In this document: positions 4,025 through 6,899 of the stretch, one piece after another | Layout of the letters: each line of letters begins with the position of its first letter | How positions within the stretch are numbered: the stretch's first letter is position 1 | Source: Oscillospiraceae bacterium | Lineage (GTDB): Bacteria > Bacillota > Clostridia > Oscillospirales > Oscillospiraceae | Length of the DNA stretch: 6,899 nucleotides | Direction: 5' to 3' | NCBI GenBank assembly: GCA_016292445.1 | Contig: JAEDIN010000063.1 | Span: 1-6,899 of the forward strand | Program-made: the position numbers and the translations under genes | The notes under the pieces: model-generated | What the model was told of the DNA's origin: nothing | Seen by the model: only the letters and a program-made list of their open reading frames with translations | The model's database searches: none

Positions 4025-6826
4025 ATGGCACAGAAATACGACGCGACTTTGAATCTGCCCAAGACCGAGTTCCCCATGAGAGCGGGACTTCCCAAGCGCG
4101 AGCCCGAGATGCTCAAGCACTGGCAGGAGCTCGATATTTATAACGAAATGCTCAAGAAGAACGAGGGCAAGCCCCTGTTCAATCTCCATGACGGCCCTCC
4201 GTTCTCCAACGGCAACATCCACATGGGTCACGCGCTTAATAAGTCCATCAAGGACTTCATCACCCGTACCTACGCAATGCGCGGCTACTACACCCCCTAT
4301 ATCCCCGGCTGGGATAACCACGGTATGCCCATCGAGAGTGCCATCATCAAGGAGCAGAAGCTCAACCACAAGGAGATGAGCGTCGCCGACTTCCGCTCTG
4401 CCTGTGAAGCCTACGCCGAAAAGTACATCGGCGTCCAGATGGAAGGCTTCAAGCGTCTGGGCGTCATCGGCGATTGGGAGCACCCCTACAAGACCATGAG
4501 CAAGGGCTTCGAGGCAGACGAGGTGCGCGTTTTCGGCAAGATGTACGCAAACGGCCACATCTACAAGGGCTTAAAGCCGGTCTACTGGTGCGCTCATGAC
4601 GAGACCGCACTCGCGGAAGCGGAGATCGAGTATCAGGACGACCCCTGCACCACCGTGTATGTCAAATTTGCAATGAACGACGACTGCGGCAAGCTGTCGC
4701 ATCTTGATAAGTCCAAGCTCTTCTTCGTCATCTGGACGACCACCATCTGGACTCTGCCCGGCAACCTCGCAATCGCCCTGCATCCGGACGAAAGCTACGC
4801 CATCGTCAAGCCCGATTACAGCGACGAGATGTATATCATGGCCGAGGCTCTGGTTGAGAAGGTCATGGGCATCGGCGGCTTCACCGGCTATCAGATTCTG
4901 GAGACCCACAACGGCAGCTTCTACGAGAATATGCTGGCTTCTCACCCCTTCCTGCCCAAGACCAGCCGCCTTGTGCTTGCCGACTATGTCACCATGGACT
5001 CCGGCACAGGCTGCGTCCACACCGCCCCCGGCTTCGGCGCAGACGACTATCTGACCTGCAAGCGCTACGGCATGGACATGGTCGTTCCCGTTGACGATCA
5101 GGGCAGACACACCGATTACGCCGGCAAGTACGCGGGACTCGGGACCGAGGAGTCCAATCCCATCATCTTAAAGGACATGAAGGAAAGCGGCGTTCTGTTC
5201 GCCTCCGAGGATATCGTCCACAGCTATCCGCACTGCTGGAGATGCAAAAACCCCATCATCTTCCGCGCAACTCCCCAGTGGTTCTGCTCCGTTGACGGCT
5301 TCAAGGAGGAAGCGGTCAAGGCATGCGAGGATGTCCGCTGGCTGCCGGCATGGGGTCAGGAGCGCATGGGCTCGATGATCCGCGAGCGCGCCGACTGGTG
5401 TATCTCCCGTCAGCGTCGCTGGGGTCTGCCCATCCCCGTATTCTACTGCTCGGACTGCGGCAAGCCCGTGTGCACCGAGGAGAGCATCGAATCGATCGCT
5501 TCCGTCTTCGAGGAGCGCGGCTCGAACGCATGGTTCGAGCTTGAGGCAGAGGAGCTTCTGCCCAAGGGCTTCAAGTGCCCCCACTGCGGCGGCGTTCACT
5601 TCACCAAGGAGACCGACACGCTCGACGGTTGGTTCGACTCCGGCTCGACCCATTTCGCCGCAATGAAGCGCGACCAGGGCTTCTGGCCCGCAAATATGTA
5701 CATGGAGGGCGGCGACCAGTATCGCGGCTGGTTCCAGTCATCGCTGCTCGTTGCCGTCGGCGCACTGGGCATGGGCGCACCGTACAAGGAGTGCCTGACC
5801 CACGGCTGGACGGTTGACGGCGAGGGCAGAGCAATGCACAAGTCCCTCGGCAACGGCGTTGACCCTGCCGACATCATCAAGGAATTCGGCGCGGACATGA
5901 TCCGTCTGTGGGCAGGCTCGGCAGATTACCATGTCGATGTGCGCTGCTCCAAGGAGATCTTCAAGCAGCTTTCGCAGAACTACCTCAAGTTCCGCAACAC
6001 CGCACGCTACTGCCTCGGCAACCTCGACGGCTTCGACGCAAACAACCTCGTTAAGCCCGAGGAAATGCTCGAGCTTGACAAGTGGGCGGTAACAAAGCTC
6101 AACAAGCTCATCGAAAAGGCCATGGCGGCATACGATGACTACGAGTTCCATGTGGTGTCCCACCTCATCAACGATTTCTGCGTTGTCGAGCTTTCAAACT
6201 TCTATCTCGACATCATCAAGGACAGGCTCTACTGCGAGGAGCGCGACGGTCTCAAGCGCCGCAGCGCACAGACCGCTCTGTACCTCATTCTCGACACCAT
6301 GACCAAGCTGTTCGCCCCCATCCTCGCCTTCACCTGTGACGAGATCTGGCTGGCAATGCCTCACCGCGAGTGCGACGATGTCCGCAATGTCGTTCTCAAC
6401 GAGATGAACAAGCCCTTTACCGAGTACGCGCTTTCCGACGCGGAGATGGCAAAGTGGGATGCGCTTATCTCCGTGAGAAACGATGTAAACGGCGTTCTGG
6501 AGGCGGCAAGAGGCGCAAAGCGCATCGGTAAGCCCCTCGAGGCAAGCGTCACTCTGCGCGCAAAGGGCGAGAGCAGGAAAACCGTCGAGAAGATTTCCGA
6601 CATGAATCTGAGCGAGCTGTTCATCGTGTCCGAGTGCCTCATCGCCGAGGATGACGAGATCGACGCAGAGGCAGTCACCGGAGCGGGCAGCTACAATAAC
6701 GGTCTTACCGTTTCCGTCAAGGAAGCTCCCGGCACAAAGTGCCCCCGCTGCTGGATGCACTCTGTCGATGCCGAGCCCGAGACCGGACTTTGCCCCCGCT
6801 GCGCCGCAGTCATTGCAAAGCAGTAA
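4025..6826 (+). CDS. ileS: Isoleucine--tRNA ligase
   Basis: Class Ia synthetase that charges tRNA-Ile and clears mischarged valine. The 933 aa product is full length. In order: HIGH-type HMGH (66-69); PGWDNHGMPIE; CP1 editing domain with TTTIWTLPGN (238-247, family usually TTTPWT) and GTGCVHTAPGFGADDY (327-342), keeping H332 and D341 that match E. coli H333 and D342; CWRC (404-407); ISRQRRWG; two CxxC pairs (C475/C478 and C518/C521) that can form a zinc knuckle absent from E. coli IleRS; WFDSGSTH; a KMSKS loop reading AMHKS (603-607); an anticodon-binding helical region; and the C-terminal zinc motif C906, C909, C923, C926. AGAGG at 4011-4015 sits 9 nt before the ATG. It follows divIVA as in Bacillus but is set apart by a terminator. 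No ATA codon was found in it, suggesting selection for high expression. No T-box leader is present. Confidence 0.98.
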   Translation: MAQKYDATLNLPKTEFPMRAGLPKREPEMLKHWQELDIYNEMLKKNEGKPLFNLHDGPPFSNGNIHMGHALNKSIKDFITRTYAMRGYYTPYIPGWDNHGMPIESAIIKEQKLNHKEMSVADFRSACEAYAEKYIGVQMEGFKRLGVIGDWEHPYKTMSKGFEADEVRVFGKMYANGHIYKGLKPVYWCAHDETALAEAEIEYQDDPCTTVYVKFAMNDDCGKLSHLDKSKLFFVIWTTTIWTLPGNLAIALHPDESYAIVKPDYSDEMYIMAEALVEKVMGIGGFTGYQILETHNGSFYENMLASHPFLPKTSRLVLADYVTMDSGTGCVHTAPGFGADDYLTCKRYGMDMVVPVDDQGRHTDYAGKYAGLGTEESNPIILKDMKESGVLFASEDIVHSYPHCWRCKNPIIFRATPQWFCSVDGFKEEAVKACEDVRWLPAWGQERMGSMIRERADWCISRQRRWGLPIPVFYCSDCGKPVCTEESIESIASVFEERGSNAWFELEAEELLPKGFKCPHCGGVHFTKETDTLDGWFDSGSTHFAAMKRDQGFWPANMYMEGGDQYRGWFQSSLLVAVGALGMGAPYKECLTHGWTVDGEGRAMHKSLGNGVDPADIIKEFGADMIRLWAGSADYHVDVRCSKEIFKQLSQNYLKFRNTARYCLGNLDGFDANNLVKPEEMLELDKWAVTKLNKLIEKAMAAYDDYEFHVVSHLINDFCVVELSNFYLDIIKDRLYCEERDGLKRRSAQTALYLILDTMTKLFAPILAFTCDEIWLAMPHRECDDVRNVVLNEMNKPFTEYALSDAEMAKWDALISVRNDVNGVLEAARGAKRIGKPLEASVTLRAKGESRKTVEKISDMNLSELFIVSECLIAEDDEIDAEAVTGAGSYNNGLTVSVKEAPGTKCPRCWMHSVDAEPETGLCPRCAAVIAKQ

Positions 6827-6877
6827 TATTGAAAATAGGGACGGCGTTTGCTTACGGCAGATTCTTTGATAATTTTT

Positions 6878-6899
6878 AGGGGCAGCAAAAGCTGCCCCT
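6878..6899 (+). terminator. Probable ileS terminator, cut by the window end
   Basis: AGGGGCAGC (6878-6886) and GCTGCCCCT (6891-6899) form a 9-bp perfect GC-rich stem with an AAAA loop, 51 nt after the ileS stop. The expected T-tract would begin at the first base beyond the window, so it is unconfirmed. The 6827-6877 leader to it holds no gene. Confidence 0.7.

Noticed and set aside
4571..5110. Antisense open frame opposite ileS (179 aa); another lies at 5168-5653
   Set aside because: GC-rich third positions in ileS keep the reverse frames open; no start signals or family motifs.

Overview
The window reads as a chromosomal housekeeping segment from a Gram-positive bacterium of the Bacillota. 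It is most likely a clostridial, Oscillospiraceae/Ruminococcaceae-like anaerobe. The basis is a SepF and DivIVA division pair, a B. subtilis-like Hfq core, a YggS–sepF–divIVA–ileS order that matches the B. subtilis ylm/divIVA/ileS neighbourhood, and a DivIVA N-terminus carrying FGGYD instead of the Bacillus FRGYD. The taxonomic call is inference from protein motifs; no rRNA is present. All genes lie on the + strand. I see no mobile element, CRISPR array, tRNA or rRNA gene.

Layout: bases 22-3845 hold six closely packed genes: miaA (tRNA i6A37 synthesis), hfq (RNA chaperone), a short membrane-anchored HlyD/MFP-like protein, a YggS-family PLP protein, sepF and divIVA. Gaps are 46-57 nt or less, and the HlyD-like gene overlaps hfq by 8 nt. 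This looks like one operon that begins before the window and ends at a strong hairpin-plus-T-tract terminator (3865-3907). A near-consensus sigma-A-type promoter (TTGACA, 17 nt, GATAAT; 2560-2588) lies inside yggS and could drive sepF-divIVA separately.

After the terminator, a short AT-rich region holds a perfect 12-bp palindrome, a perfect TATAAT box and an 8-bp tandem repeat ahead of ileS (4025-6826), a complete isoleucyl-tRNA synthetase. A 9-bp perfect hairpin at the window's last bases is probably the ileS terminator, with its T-tract cut off.

The genes join two themes: translation quality (MiaA, Hfq, IleRS) and division or envelope work (HlyD-like protein, SepF, DivIVA), with YggS for PLP homeostasis. 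Nothing here is an obviously new defence or mobile system. The points most worth a second look are the coiled-coil-less HlyD-like protein embedded in the division cluster, the altered KMSKS loop of IleRS (AMHKS), the intragenic promoter in yggS, and the palindrome placed where an activator would sit in front of ileS, which lacks a T-box.
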